Source: an uncultured Lachnospiraceae bacterium (lineage in GTDB: Bacteria > Bacillota > Clostridia > Lachnospirales > Lachnospiraceae). From it: DNA of 9,132 nucleotides. Made by a program: the position numbers and the translations under genes. Location of the stretch: NCBI GenBank assembly GCA_947177105.1, contig CAMWTF010000073.1, positions 1 through 9,132 on the forward strand, written 5' to 3'. The notes below the pieces were generated by a model that ran no database searches, was not told where the DNA came from, and worked only from the letters and a program-made list of their open reading frames with translations. Positions 1-6,973 of the stretch are shown here, one piece after another (positions within the stretch are counted from its first letter, which is position 1; each line of letters opens with the position of its first letter).

Positions 1-485
1 GTCTGATAGGTGATCTCCGTCAGGGTATTGATCTTGGGGCTTCTGCCCTTGTTCCAGTTCTCAATGATGATAAAGGCAATGCCGAAAATGATCAGCGCCA
101 GCGCCACCACCTCATACCGGTAAAACAGCGCATTCAGCACATCGTCAAACAGCACCCCGATAATCGCCGCAGGTACACAGGAAACCAGAATCTTAAACCA
201 CATGGTCATAATATCCATGCGCAGCCAGGGGATGTTTCCGGGGTTCTTCGTCCGGGACCTGGCCGTAAAGGCAAAGGGCCAGAGTTTGTTCCAGAACAGC
301 ACTACCACCGCAAGGATGGCCCCCAGCTGAATCACCACATCAAACATGTCAAAAAAATTTTCGCTCATGCCAGTGAAGGGCATTAGTTTCTCCAACAGAA
401 TCAGGTGCCCGGTGCTGCTGATGGGCAGCCACTCGGTAATGCCCTCCACAATCCCATAGAGTATCGCTTTCAGTATTTCCAACAT
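1..485 (-). CDS. uppP: Undecaprenyl-diphosphatase UppP (BacA), N-terminal part, cut by the left window edge
   Basis: This integral membrane enzyme removes a phosphate from undecaprenyl pyrophosphate, regenerating the lipid carrier for peptidoglycan and other wall polymers; its overproduction gives bacitracin resistance. About 161 residues are visible, versus roughly 265-280 for the family, so the C-terminal part with the second conserved motif (PGxSRS type) lies outside. The first family motif is plain at residues 11-30: GIVEGITEWLPISSTGHLIL, with the E14/E18 pair and the SSTGH segment (H27) that form the active site. Hydrophobic membrane segments follow at about 48-66, 97-114 and 124-142. 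The ATG start at 485 has AAAGGA at 494-499, 8 nt upstream. It is the last gene of the leftward run, 162 bp after the aminotransferase stop. Identification rests on the motif and is firm. Whether it has its own promoter is unclear. Confidence 0.95.
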   Translation of the reverse strand, partial: MLEILKAILYGIVEGITEWLPISSTGHLILLEKLMPFTGMSENFFDMFDVVIQLGAILAVVVLFWNKLWPFAFTARSRTKNPGNIPWLRMDIMTMWFKILVSCVPAAIIGVLFDDVLNALFYRYEVVALALIIFGIAFIIIENWNKGRSPKINTLTEITYQ

Positions 486-540
486 TCTTAATTTCCTTTC
501 TGTATATAAGTTCCGCCTGTTCCCTCCAACCGCACAGAGC

Positions 541-588
541 CAGTGATGGACATTCCACCGCTTGATGGCGTTCAGATGTCCATCACTG
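541..588. repeat. 13-bp perfect inverted repeat between the aminotransferase gene and uppP
   Basis: The arms are 541-553 (CAGTGATGGACAT) and 576-588 (its exact reverse complement), around a 22-nt centre. The centre can form a further 3-bp stem (559-561 with 568-570). It lies 60 nt after the aminotransferase stop and about 55 nt before the uppP start. No run of T follows on either strand, so it is not a typical intrinsic terminator. It could be an RNA-stabilising or attenuating hairpin in the uppP leader, an operator, or a dispersed palindromic element. The repeat itself is certain; its function is unknown. Confidence 0.85.
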
Positions 589-647
589 CGCTTTCTGGGA
601 ACTTGCTGTGTTTATTTGGAATCCTGCGGGTCATACCGAAAACGGAT

Positions 648-1832
648 TCAATACTCCGCTTCCACGAACCTGCGCAGCGCCGCCAGGGATCTCTGTACTT
701 TCTCCGTGTCAATACAGTAGGCCATGCGGAAATAGCCCGGTACGCCGAAGGTGTCCGATGGAACCAGCACCAGGTCATACTTCAGCGCTTTCTGGCAGAA
801 TATCTTGGCATCCTCCTCCAGGGCCTTGGGGAAGATATAAAAAGTGCCGCCCGGTTTCACCACAGTAAAGCCCAACTCCACCAGGGTGTCATATATCAGC
901 TTCATATTGGTCTCGTAGACGGACAAATCCGCCGTCTGTTCCAGCACCTGGGCCACCGCCAGCTGAATGATGGAGGGCGGGCAGTTGTGGCCGATGCCGC
1001 GGGAAATCTGTCCGCACATATTTACCAATGTCTCCGCCTCTGCGCAGGCCGGGTTCACCGCCACATAGCCGATGCGCTCGCCGGGCAGGGACAGGGATTT
1101 GGAGAAGGAGTAACACATAAGAGTGTTACTATAATATGCAGACACACAGGGATTTATCACTCCCTCGAACACAATCTCACGGTAGGGTTCATCAGAAATG
1201 ATAAAGATATCATGTCCATAGTCCTGGGACTTGCGCCGCAGCGTATCCGCCAGCTTCTGTATGGTCTCCGGGGAATACACGATGCCGGAGGGATTGTTGG
1301 GTGTGTTGATCAGCACTGCCATGGTCTTTTCACTGATCATCTCCTCAAAAGCCTGAAAATTGATCTGAAAGTCCTCCACCTGGGCAGGCACCACCTTCAG
1401 CACCGCTCCCGTCAGGTCAATGTAGGGGTGATACTCCGGGAAAAAGGGAGCGAAGGTCAGTATCTCATCCCCCGGCTCCGTCACACAGCGCACGGCGTGG
1501 GCGATGGCCCCCGCAGCGCCGCTGGTCATGAAAATATGTTTTCCCTCATAGGGGATTCCAAAACGCTTTGCCAGAGACGCGGCCACCGCCTCACGGACGG
1601 AGGTGATGCCCAGACTGGGACTGTAGCCGTGAAGCTCCATGGGATCCTTCGTCTCCAACAGCCGGATCATCTGCTCCGTAAATTCCCTGGGTGTGGGCAC
1701 GGAAGGGTTGCCCAGGCTGTAGTCGAACACATTCTCATAGCCAATCTCGGCCCCCCTGGCTGTGGCAAACTCCGACAGCTGCCGGATCACGGACTTTCCT
1801 GATAGCATGTCCTTATATTTCTGTACAATCAT
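648..1832 (-). CDS. Class I/II pyridoxal-phosphate aminotransferase, AspC/AspB-like
   Basis: This cytoplasmic fold-type I PLP enzyme of 394 residues is full length for the aspartate aminotransferase superfamily. Visible landmarks are the substrate-side loop SLGNPSVPTP (39-48), the PLP-contact motif NTPNNPSG (176-183), SDEPY (213-217) whose Asp binds the pyridine nitrogen, SFSKSLSLPGERIGY (242-256) with K245 as the Schiff-base lysine, and R369 in YFRMAY as the arginine that binds the substrate carboxylate. All catalytic residues are present, so it should be active. The amino donor and acceptor cannot be read from the sequence; aspartate or an aromatic or branched amino acid with 2-oxoglutarate are the usual possibilities. 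The ATG at 1832 has GAGGA at 1840-1844, 7 nt upstream. It starts 58 bp after the glpK stop with no evident terminator between, so the two may be co-transcribed, although their functions are not obviously linked. Confidence 0.9.
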   Translation of the reverse strand: MIVQKYKDMLSGKSVIRQLSEFATARGAEIGYENVFDYSLGNPSVPTPREFTEQMIRLLETKDPMELHGYSPSLGITSVREAVAASLAKRFGIPYEGKHIFMTSGAAGAIAHAVRCVTEPGDEILTFAPFFPEYHPYIDLTGAVLKVVPAQVEDFQINFQAFEEMISEKTMAVLINTPNNPSGIVYSPETIQKLADTLRRKSQDYGHDIFIISDEPYREIVFEGVINPCVSAYYSNTLMCYSFSKSLSLPGERIGYVAVNPACAEAETLVNMCGQISRGIGHNCPPSIIQLAVAQVLEQTADLSVYETNMKLIYDTLVELGFTVVKPGGTFYIFPKALEEDAKIFCQKALKYDLVLVPSDTFGVPGYFRMAYCIDTEKVQRSLAALRRFVEAEY

Positions 1833-1890
1833 ATTTTTGTCCTCTTTTCTATTAATATATCATATGGCTTTTTCGCAGACAGACGCTTTA

Positions 1891-3390
1891 TCACTCCTCG
1901 TCTTCCGCCCAGGCCAGGGCACATCGGACTGCCCGTTTCCAACCTTTTTTCAGCAGCCGCCTCTGTTCCTCTCCCATTCCGGGAACAAATTCCCTGCCCA
2001 GCTGCCAGTTCTCCCTGATCTCTTCCAGGTCCTTCCAATAGCCTGTGGCCAGTCCCGCCAGGTAGGCGGCGCCCAGAGCCGTGGTTTCTATGCAGCGGGG
2101 ACGCTGCACCCGGCTGTCGATGATATCCGCCTGGAACTGCATCAGAAAATCATTGGCGCTGGCGCCGCCGTCCACTTTCAGTCCCTGCAGCGGTCTGCCC
2201 AGATCCTGCTCCATAGCCGCCAGCACATCCATGGTCTGATAGGCGATGGATTCCAGCGTAGCCCGGATAAAATGCTCCTGGCTGCAGCCTCTGGTGATGC
2301 CCACCACCGTTCCTCTGGCAAACTGGTTCCAATAGGGCGCACCCATACCCGCAAAGGCTGGAACCACGTAGACTCCCGTGGTATCCTCCACCTTGCCCGC
2401 GCTCTCCTGGGTGGCGGCGGCGCTGCGCACCAGCCGCATACCGTCCCGCAGCCACTGCACCGCCGCCCCGGCCACGAACACGCTGCCCTCCAGGGCATAT
2501 TCTACCTGGTCGCTGCAGCCCGCCGCAATGGTGGTCAGCAGTCCCGCCTTGGAGGCGATGGCCTCCCGTCCTGTATGCATCAGCAGAAAACAGCCCGTCC
2601 CATATGTGTTTTTCACCTCTCCTGGCGCAAAGCAGCCCTGGCCGAACAGCGCCGCCTGCTGGTCTCCCGCCGCCCCGGCAATGGGAATCTCACCCCCCAG
2701 CAGGGATCCGGCAGTATGCCCGAATATGTGGCTGGAGGGATACACCTTTGGCAGCATGCAGGCCGGTATCCCCAGCCTTTCCAATATCTGCCCGTCCCAG
2801 CAGAGCCTATGGATATCAAAAAGCATGGTCCGGGAGGCATTGGTGTAGTCCGTGGCATGTACCCTTCCCTTGGTGAGGTTCCAGATCAGCCAGGTGTCTA
2901 CAGTGCCGAAAAGGATCTCGCCCCGCCGGGCCCTCTCTCTCACTCCTGGCACATGCTCCAGAATCCAGGCGATCTTGGTGGCGCTGAAGTATGCGTCCGG
3001 CACCAGCCCCGTACGTTCCCGGATCAGGTTATCGTACCCCTCTGCTTTCAACTGTTCGATCATCTCCGAGGTCCTGCGGCACTGCCAGACGATGGCATTG
3101 TACACCGGCTCCCCAGTGGCCCTGTCCCAGCAGATCGTGGTCTCCCTCTGGTTGGTTATGCCGATGGCTGCAATCTCCTCCGCGCCGGCCCCCACCATGG
3201 CCATGGCCTCCGTGGCTACCGCCAGCTGGGAGGACCAGATCTCCCGGGGATTATGCTCCACCCAGCCCGGCCGGGGGTAGATCTGCGTAAATTCCTTCTG
3301 GGCCATGGAACAGATATTGCCCGCTTTGTCAAACAGGATGCAGCGGGAACTGGTGGTTCCCTGATCCAATGACAGAATGTATTTTTTCAT
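1891..3390 (-). CDS. glpK: Glycerol kinase GlpK
   Basis: GlpK phosphorylates glycerol with ATP to sn-glycerol 3-phosphate in the cytoplasm, trapping glycerol for catabolism or lipid synthesis. The 499-residue product matches the usual family length. It shows the N-terminal phosphate-binding loop LDQGTTSSR (8-16), glycerol contacts in NQRETT (R82, E83), W102 and AYFSATK (Y134), the catalytic aspartate D243 in AGDQQAALFGQ, the nucleotide-site segment TYGTGCF (262-268), and the FGGY signature KVDGGASANDF (405-415). The ATG at 3390 was chosen because it begins MKKYILSLDQG as in the family and has GAGGA just upstream. The frame stays open to a GTG at 3498, but that start has no ribosome binding site. 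The gene ends in tandem stops TGATAA. The regulatory histidine of Gram-positive GlpK is replaced by S229. No glpF, glpD or glpO gene is visible nearby. Confidence 0.96.
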   Translation of the reverse strand: MKKYILSLDQGTTSSRCILFDKAGNICSMAQKEFTQIYPRPGWVEHNPREIWSSQLAVATEAMAMVGAGAEEIAAIGITNQRETTICWDRATGEPVYNAIVWQCRRTSEMIEQLKAEGYDNLIRERTGLVPDAYFSATKIAWILEHVPGVRERARRGEILFGTVDTWLIWNLTKGRVHATDYTNASRTMLFDIHRLCWDGQILERLGIPACMLPKVYPSSHIFGHTAGSLLGGEIPIAGAAGDQQAALFGQGCFAPGEVKNTYGTGCFLLMHTGREAIASKAGLLTTIAAGCSDQVEYALEGSVFVAGAAVQWLRDGMRLVRSAAATQESAGKVEDTTGVYVVPAFAGMGAPYWNQFARGTVVGITRGCSQEHFIRATLESIAYQTMDVLAAMEQDLGRPLQGLKVDGGASANDFLMQFQADIIDSRVQRPRCIETTALGAAYLAGLATGYWKDLEEIRENWQLGREFVPGMGEEQRRLLKKGWKRAVRCALAWAEDEE

Positions 3391-3512
3391 AGTTTCCTCA
3401 CTCCCGCACAACTGGAGTATGGCCCCAGCCAAATTCCGGCTGTATTCACGCCAACTCCCCTCTGCCCACTTCAGCGTGTACTCAAATTCTTCCCACACTA
3501 TTGCGTCAATAC

Positions 3513-3568
3513 GTATATGGATTCCTGCCTATCGCAAGACCTCCTACGACAGGCAGGAATCCATATAC
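3513..3568. repeat. 18-bp perfect inverted repeat (long hairpin) after the deacetylase gene
   Basis: The arms are 3513-3530 (GTATATGGATTCCTGCCT) and 3551-3568 (its exact reverse complement). After one mismatch (3531/3550) three more pairs form (3532-3534 with 3547-3549), leaving a 12-nt loop at 3535-3546. On the minus strand it begins 5 nt after the deacetylase stop codon, and the loop reads TAGGAGGTCTTG, which contains a full Shine-Dalgarno-like sequence. No T-tract follows on either strand. It may end or protect the deacetylase mRNA, act in the glpK leader, or be a small palindromic mobile relic. The structure is certain; the role is not. Confidence 0.9.
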
Positions 3569-3572
3569 AAGT

Positions 3573-4373
3573 CTATAATTTCACATATTCACCGCCGGGT
3601 ACTTCCACAATGCGCTTGTCCCCCACCACAAGCCAGGCACTGCGGGCCGACGGATTATATACGGCGGCAGAGTCTGCGGAAAATCTCAGGTTCCGCAGCG
3701 TCTCCATGTAATCAATGATCTCAATATTGGTGGCATACCAGATATCCTCCCGACCGCCCACGATCCGGCAAAATTCCTCTATACGATCCCAGTTGTCGTT
3801 TGCGTCAAACTCATAACTGTGTCCCCACACATACATGAGTTTCAGATACTGTTTTTTAGAGAAATCCACAAACCACTGCGCCATTTCCAACAGTCTGGGA
3901 TTATTGTGATGGCAGGTGGGATGCCATTCCATGGGGTCTTCGGGCAGTTCAAAGCTCTCCGTCTCCTCCACCACTCGGGCGTAGGCGATGCCCAGCTTGC
4001 GGAACAAATCCTTAATCTCTTCATTATAAGAACCGTTGGGATAGGCATGTCCCCGCACCAGACCTCCGGTGATCCGCTCCAGCCCCTCCCGATCCTCCAG
4101 GATCTCTTTTGCCACCTGCACCAGCGGACATCTGGCAATGGTGGGATGGGTCATGGTATGAGTGGCAACCTCATGCCCCTGATACAGCTCGGAAATCCGC
4201 TCCGGCTTCAGCCGGATATCCATATCCATCAGACCATAATTCAGATTGAAGGTTCCTTTGATCCCGTATCGGTTAAAAATCTCCAGCAGTCTTTCGTCCG
4301 CCAGCTTGCCGTCATCGTAGCTCATGGTCAGCGCCTTGGCTTTGCCGCCTGGAAACGCCTGATATACTTTCAT
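3573..4373 (-). CDS. Polysaccharide deacetylase family protein (CE4/NodB-like), no signal peptide
   Basis: This 266-residue protein has the layout of a metal-dependent carbohydrate esterase family 4 deacetylase, the enzymes that remove acetyl groups from N-acetylglucosamine-type polymers. Motif 1 is SYDDG (18-22, D20/D21). Motif 2 is HEVATHTMTHP (67-77), with H72 and H76 as metal ligands. A variant motif 3 is RGHAYPNGSYN (107-117). Motif 5 is VWGHSYEF (182-189), with H185 as the likely catalytic-base histidine. The last ~35 residues (NPSARSAWLVVGD and after) look like a small added beta-strand unit. There is no signal peptide or membrane segment, unlike most wall-acting members, so the substrate may be intracellular or small. 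The ATG at 4373 is preceded by AAAGGGG (4383-4389) at 9 nt. It lies 91 bp after the acyltransferase gene. Substrate unknown. Confidence 0.85.
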   Translation of the reverse strand: MKVYQAFPGGKAKALTMSYDDGKLADERLLEIFNRYGIKGTFNLNYGLMDMDIRLKPERISELYQGHEVATHTMTHPTIARCPLVQVAKEILEDREGLERITGGLVRGHAYPNGSYNEEIKDLFRKLGIAYARVVEETESFELPEDPMEWHPTCHHNNPRLLEMAQWFVDFSKKQYLKLMYVWGHSYEFDANDNWDRIEEFCRIVGGREDIWYATNIEIIDYMETLRNLRFSADSAAVYNPSARSAWLVVGDKRIVEVPGGEYVKL

Positions 4374-4399
4374 GTTTAGTTACCCCTTTCCTAAAATAC

Positions 4400-4405
4400 A
4401 TTATA
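4400..4405 (-). promoter_or_regulatory. Possible -10 element for the deacetylase gene
   Basis: On the minus strand this reads TATAAT, a perfect -10 match, 26 nt before the deacetylase start, which would leave a leader of about 20 nt holding the AAAGGGG site. No good -35 hexamer sits at the right distance. It may be a weak internal promoter or chance. The rest of the 91-bp gap (4374-4464) shows no terminator hairpin. Confidence 0.3.
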
Positions 4406-4464
4406 TAAAATCTCTGTCAGGCTCATGTCCTGCCCTAATCCGATAATGCTTACCCCTATGTCCT

Positions 4465-5529
4465 TCACACCTCCCGCTCCAAAAGCACATACTCATAATT
4501 GGTCCGGGATCCCGTATTATCTTTACTGCCGCCTCCGGTGCGGGTCAGGGCGCCCATGGACGGAACCTGCTGGAGCGTCAGCTCATGGCGAATTGTCTCG
4601 GCAAATATTTTTACAAGTTCCTGGTGCTTTGGATCCACGCCCATGTGCAGCATCACATAACTTTGCGGCTTCTTTCGCCGGATGCGGAGCGCGGGCAGCT
4701 GCCAGGGACGTATCCTGCCGCAGATGGCATTGCCAAAGTTCGGGACAGAGATAAAGCACCCCACTGCCTCCCCATGAAAATAGGCCATCTTTACCATACT
4801 GTAATTCAATATGTGCCTCAAATATTTAAACTGTTTCCTAAACTCCGCCTCCGTAATCCTCTTGTAAGCGGGGAAACTGCTGTACAGTTCGCTCAGCAGG
4901 CCGTATGCCTCCTTCAAAGTCTTTCGAAAATCCCTGGCCTTGGGACTTACAATTTCATATCCCTCACTCTGCTTCTGCGCCAGTCTGTCCATATATTTAT
5001 CGCTGCCCTCATCGTTTTTCACCACTCTGTAGCGCTTGGAGGCATACTGCTCGCATACCTGAAAACCGTTCTCCTCCCAGAGCCTTTGGTAGTACTCTTT
5101 GTTGTAAGGCTCCCCTGTGTGGGGACCCCGGAACTGATTGGACTTAAGCCTGTACTTGATCCAGAAAGAACAGTCCACCGGACCGACTATGCCCTTTAAA
5201 CCCATATCCCGCACTAGGCCAAACGCCGTATGAAACAATAGCCCCGCAGCGGCGCTGTTATCTTTACTTTCAAAATATCCCAGGAAGGCAAATTCATCCT
5301 CCGGGTATACTGTAATAATTCCCCGGCTTACCACCTTCTCATCTTCATACACCAGTATGGGAGTGATCGTAAAATAGTGGCTTAGAATATGGGTACCCTT
5401 CAGGATTGCCCTCTCCTCCTTTTCATTCTGCATCAATTCCTCTTTGACATAAATCCGTCCCGGCAAAGCCAGAAAATCCTGGATATGTTCTTCGCTTCGA
5501 GGTCCAAAAATCACTGCCCGCATACCCAT
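4465..5529 (-). CDS. GNAT-like acyltransferase-fold protein (YghO-like), function unknown
   Basis: This 354-residue protein appears to contain an N-terminal region (to about 170) with IVGPVDCSFWIKYRLKSNQF (114-133) and PYNKEYYQRLWEENGF (141-156), patterns typical of the YghO-like group of GNAT-related proteins. A C-terminal GNAT-like half follows (about 200-354): HGEAVGCFISVPNFGNAI (252-269), then YVMLHMGVDPKHQELV (291-306), where the acetyl-CoA-binding loop should lie. That loop lacks the usual R/Q-x-x-G-x-G/A pattern. Substrate unknown and catalysis uncertain. The ATG at 5529 was chosen because AAGGAGGA lies 8 nt upstream (5538-5545). A longer frame from a TTG at 5553 would place that site inside the gene. 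It is the first gene of the leftward run, behind a candidate promoter at 5619-5647. No signal peptide or membrane segment is seen. Confidence 0.75.
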   Translation of the reverse strand: MGMRAVIFGPRSEEHIQDFLALPGRIYVKEELMQNEKEERAILKGTHILSHYFTITPILVYEDEKVVSRGIITVYPEDEFAFLGYFESKDNSAAAGLLFHTAFGLVRDMGLKGIVGPVDCSFWIKYRLKSNQFRGPHTGEPYNKEYYQRLWEENGFQVCEQYASKRYRVVKNDEGSDKYMDRLAQKQSEGYEIVSPKARDFRKTLKEAYGLLSELYSSFPAYKRITEAEFRKQFKYLRHILNYSMVKMAYFHGEAVGCFISVPNFGNAICGRIRPWQLPALRIRRKKPQSYVMLHMGVDPKHQELVKIFAETIRHELTLQQVPSMGALTRTGGGSKDNTGSRTNYEYVLLEREV

Positions 5530-5618
5530 TTTATATATCCTCCTTCTGCCCAAATATATATGGCTCTTCCCTGTCCAAAATCGTAATCCGATTAATATCC
5601 TTTATCTTTTATGGTTAC

Positions 5619-5647
5619 ATTCTAGCATAAATGTTCAAAAAATACAA
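5619..5647 (-). promoter_or_regulatory. Candidate sigma-A promoter for the leftward genes
   Basis: On the minus strand the -35 is TTGTAT (5642-5647), the spacer is exactly 17 nt, and the -10 is TAGAAT (5619-5624), preceded by TGC, which makes it an extended -10. Transcription would begin near 5612, giving a leader of about 83 nt before the GNAT-like start at 5529. The -10 matches 5 of 6 consensus bases but the -35 only 3 of 6. Confidence 0.6.
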
Positions 5648-5763
5648 TGGTTTTTTGCCCATGGGACACGCAGGCCGGGGAGATGCGCCGGAAGAACAGT
5701 CCTATGGCCTCACATCTTACCATTAGCGGCACTTTATTCCCCGCCAACGTGCATCTTCTGCAA

Positions 5764-5792
5764 TTGTAGAGAACTACGATTTATTGTATAAT
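5764..5792 (+). promoter_or_regulatory. Candidate sigma-A promoter for hflKC
   Basis: The -35 is TTGTAG (5764-5769), then a 17-nt spacer and a perfect TATAAT (5787-5792). Transcription would start near 5799, giving a leader of about 72 nt. A TTG that would extend the hflK frame (5784) overlaps the -10 region, so it would not be on this transcript. This supports the downstream start at 5871. Confidence 0.65.
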
Positions 5793-5870
5793 GCCTATAA
5801 CAAGCAAAACACACCGCTGCGGGCTGAAGACTTCGCAGCCACCATTTACAAGGGAGAAAGGAAAATATCT

Positions 5871-6947
5871 ATGATGAATGATTCCCGGCGCAACAGACAC
5901 AACGGATTCCAGACCATGGGCCCTGACGGAAACTGGCAGAAAAGCGGAGGCGCACCGAAAGCCCGGCGGTCCACCGGCAAAATCCTGGGCATCTTAGCCC
6001 TGGTGGCCGCGGTACTGATATTGATATTCGGAGCCACCTACCAGATTCGCGAGCAGGAGCAGGCGGTGCTGATCACCCTGGGACAGGCTCAGGCAGTCAC
6101 CGAACCGGGATTACATTTCAAGATCCCCTTTGTTCAGAGAGTGCGCAAGGTCAACACCACGATACAAGGCTTTTCCATCGGTTATGACAGCAGTTACAAT
6201 GCCTCCGGCGCAGACGAGTCCCTAATGATCACCTCGGATTACAACTTTGTGAACGTGGACTTTTTCGTAGAATACCGCTACTCCGATCCCGTCAAGGCAG
6301 TGTATGCTTCCCGGGATCCGGTAAACATCCTGAAAAATGTGTCCCAGAGCTGCATCCGAACCGTGATCAGCAGCTACACCGTGGATGATGTGCTGACCAC
6401 CGGCAAGAATGAAATCCAGGCCGCCATCAAATCCATGATTGTGGAGCAGCTGGATCAGCAGGATTTGGGAATACAGCTGGTCAACATCACCATACAGGAT
6501 TCCGAGCCTCCCACCGTGGAAGTCATGGAGGCATTCAAGGCGGTGGAGACCGCCAAGCAGGGCAAGGAGACCGCGCTGAACAACGCCAACAAATACCGAA
6601 ACGAACAGCTTCCCAAGGCTCAGGCCAAGGTGGACGGCATCATCAAGGATGCGGAGGCCCAGAAGACCGAGCGTATCAACGAGGCGACTGCCCAGGTGGC
6701 CCGCTTCAACGCCATGTATGAAGAATATATCAAGAATCCCACCGTCACCAGACAGCGGATGTTTTTCGAGGCCATGGAGGAGGTACTGCCGGGGTTAAAA
6801 GTCATTATCGAAAGTCCCAGCGGAGACATGCAGACTATCTATCCCATTGACTCCTTTACCAATCCCGGTCAGAGCGGCAGCGCCGCCGGGGACATAACTA
6901 CACGGGACGCCGCCACACAGAATATTGACCTGCCCGCCACTGAATAG
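5871..6947 (+). CDS. hflK: HflK-like SPFH/band 7 membrane protein
   Basis: HflK and HflC form a large membrane complex that, in E. coli, encloses the FtsH protease and tunes its degradation of membrane proteins. This 358-residue product has a basic, hydrophilic N-terminus (1-36), one membrane helix (about 37-56), then the SPFH domain starting YQIREQEQAVLITLG (57-71) with the typical EPGLHFKIPFVQRV (78-91). A charged helical region follows (about 215-285; EAFKAVETAKQGKETALNNA, then alanine/glutamate-rich), the usual coiled-coil part. A Gly/Ser/Thr-rich tail ends the protein. It is shorter than E. coli HflK (about 420). The ATG at 5871, chosen over the adjacent ATG at 5874, has AAAGGA 8 nt upstream. 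hflC follows after 26 bp in the same orientation, so they should be one operon. The HflK call over a generic SPFH protein rests mainly on the paired hflC. Confidence 0.9.
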   Translation: MMNDSRRNRHNGFQTMGPDGNWQKSGGAPKARRSTGKILGILALVAAVLILIFGATYQIREQEQAVLITLGQAQAVTEPGLHFKIPFVQRVRKVNTTIQGFSIGYDSSYNASGADESLMITSDYNFVNVDFFVEYRYSDPVKAVYASRDPVNILKNVSQSCIRTVISSYTVDDVLTTGKNEIQAAIKSMIVEQLDQQDLGIQLVNITIQDSEPPTVEVMEAFKAVETAKQGKETALNNANKYRNEQLPKAQAKVDGIIKDAEAQKTERINEATAQVARFNAMYEEYIKNPTVTRQRMFFEAMEEVLPGLKVIIESPSGDMQTIYPIDSFTNPGQSGSAAGDITTRDAATQNIDLPATE

Positions 6948-6973
6948 GAACGCCATACGCAGAAAGGAAAATT

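Larger units (their letters stand above)
5530..5870. other. Divergent intergenic region between the GNAT-like gene and hflK
   Basis: This 341-bp stretch has no convincing gene. It holds two outward-facing candidate promoters about 116 bp apart, described separately, and the ribosome binding sites of both flanking genes. Between the promoters (5648-5763) the sequence is GC-richer, with only short palindromes such as CCATGG and two CCGG sites. In the hflK leader a 6-bp stem (5816-5821 with 5834-5839) encloses a 12-nt loop, too weak to call a regulatory element. No riboswitch was recognised. Confidence 0.7.

Noticed and set aside
486..530. Possible uppP promoter (TTGGAG, 17 nt, TATACA on the minus strand)
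   Set aside because: The predicted start of transcription would fall in the uppP ribosome binding site, so the mRNA would lose it.
543..1802. Long plus-strand open frame across the aminotransferase gene
   Set aside because: It is the antisense shadow of a clear PLP enzyme; its translation is His/Gly/Arg-rich and matches no family I recognise.
1762..3372. 536-codon plus-strand open frame across glpK
   Set aside because: It is antisense to an unmistakable glycerol kinase, and its translation has low-complexity, non-protein-like composition.
3391..3498. Upstream in-frame extension of glpK by 36 codons to a GTG at 3498
   Set aside because: The GTG has no ribosome binding site, the added residues do not resemble GlpK, and the ATG at 3390 gives the family length and N-terminus with GAGGA upstream.
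3480..3509. Possible glpK promoter with TTGACG at 3504-3509 on the minus strand
   Set aside because: The -35 is good, but no recognisable -10 lies 16-18 nt downstream (the sequence there is about TTTGAG).
5530..5553. Longer start (TTG at 5553) for the GNAT-like gene
   Set aside because: The strong AAGGAGGA site lies inside this extension and is well placed for the ATG at 5529.
5816..5839. Hairpin in the hflK leader as a riboswitch or attenuator
   Set aside because: It has only a 6-bp stem, no T-tract and no known aptamer pattern; this is within what chance gives.
5784..5870. Longer start (TTG at 5784) for hflK
   Set aside because: It overlaps the -10 of the best promoter and would be upstream of the predicted transcript; the ATG at 5871 has a good ribosome binding site.
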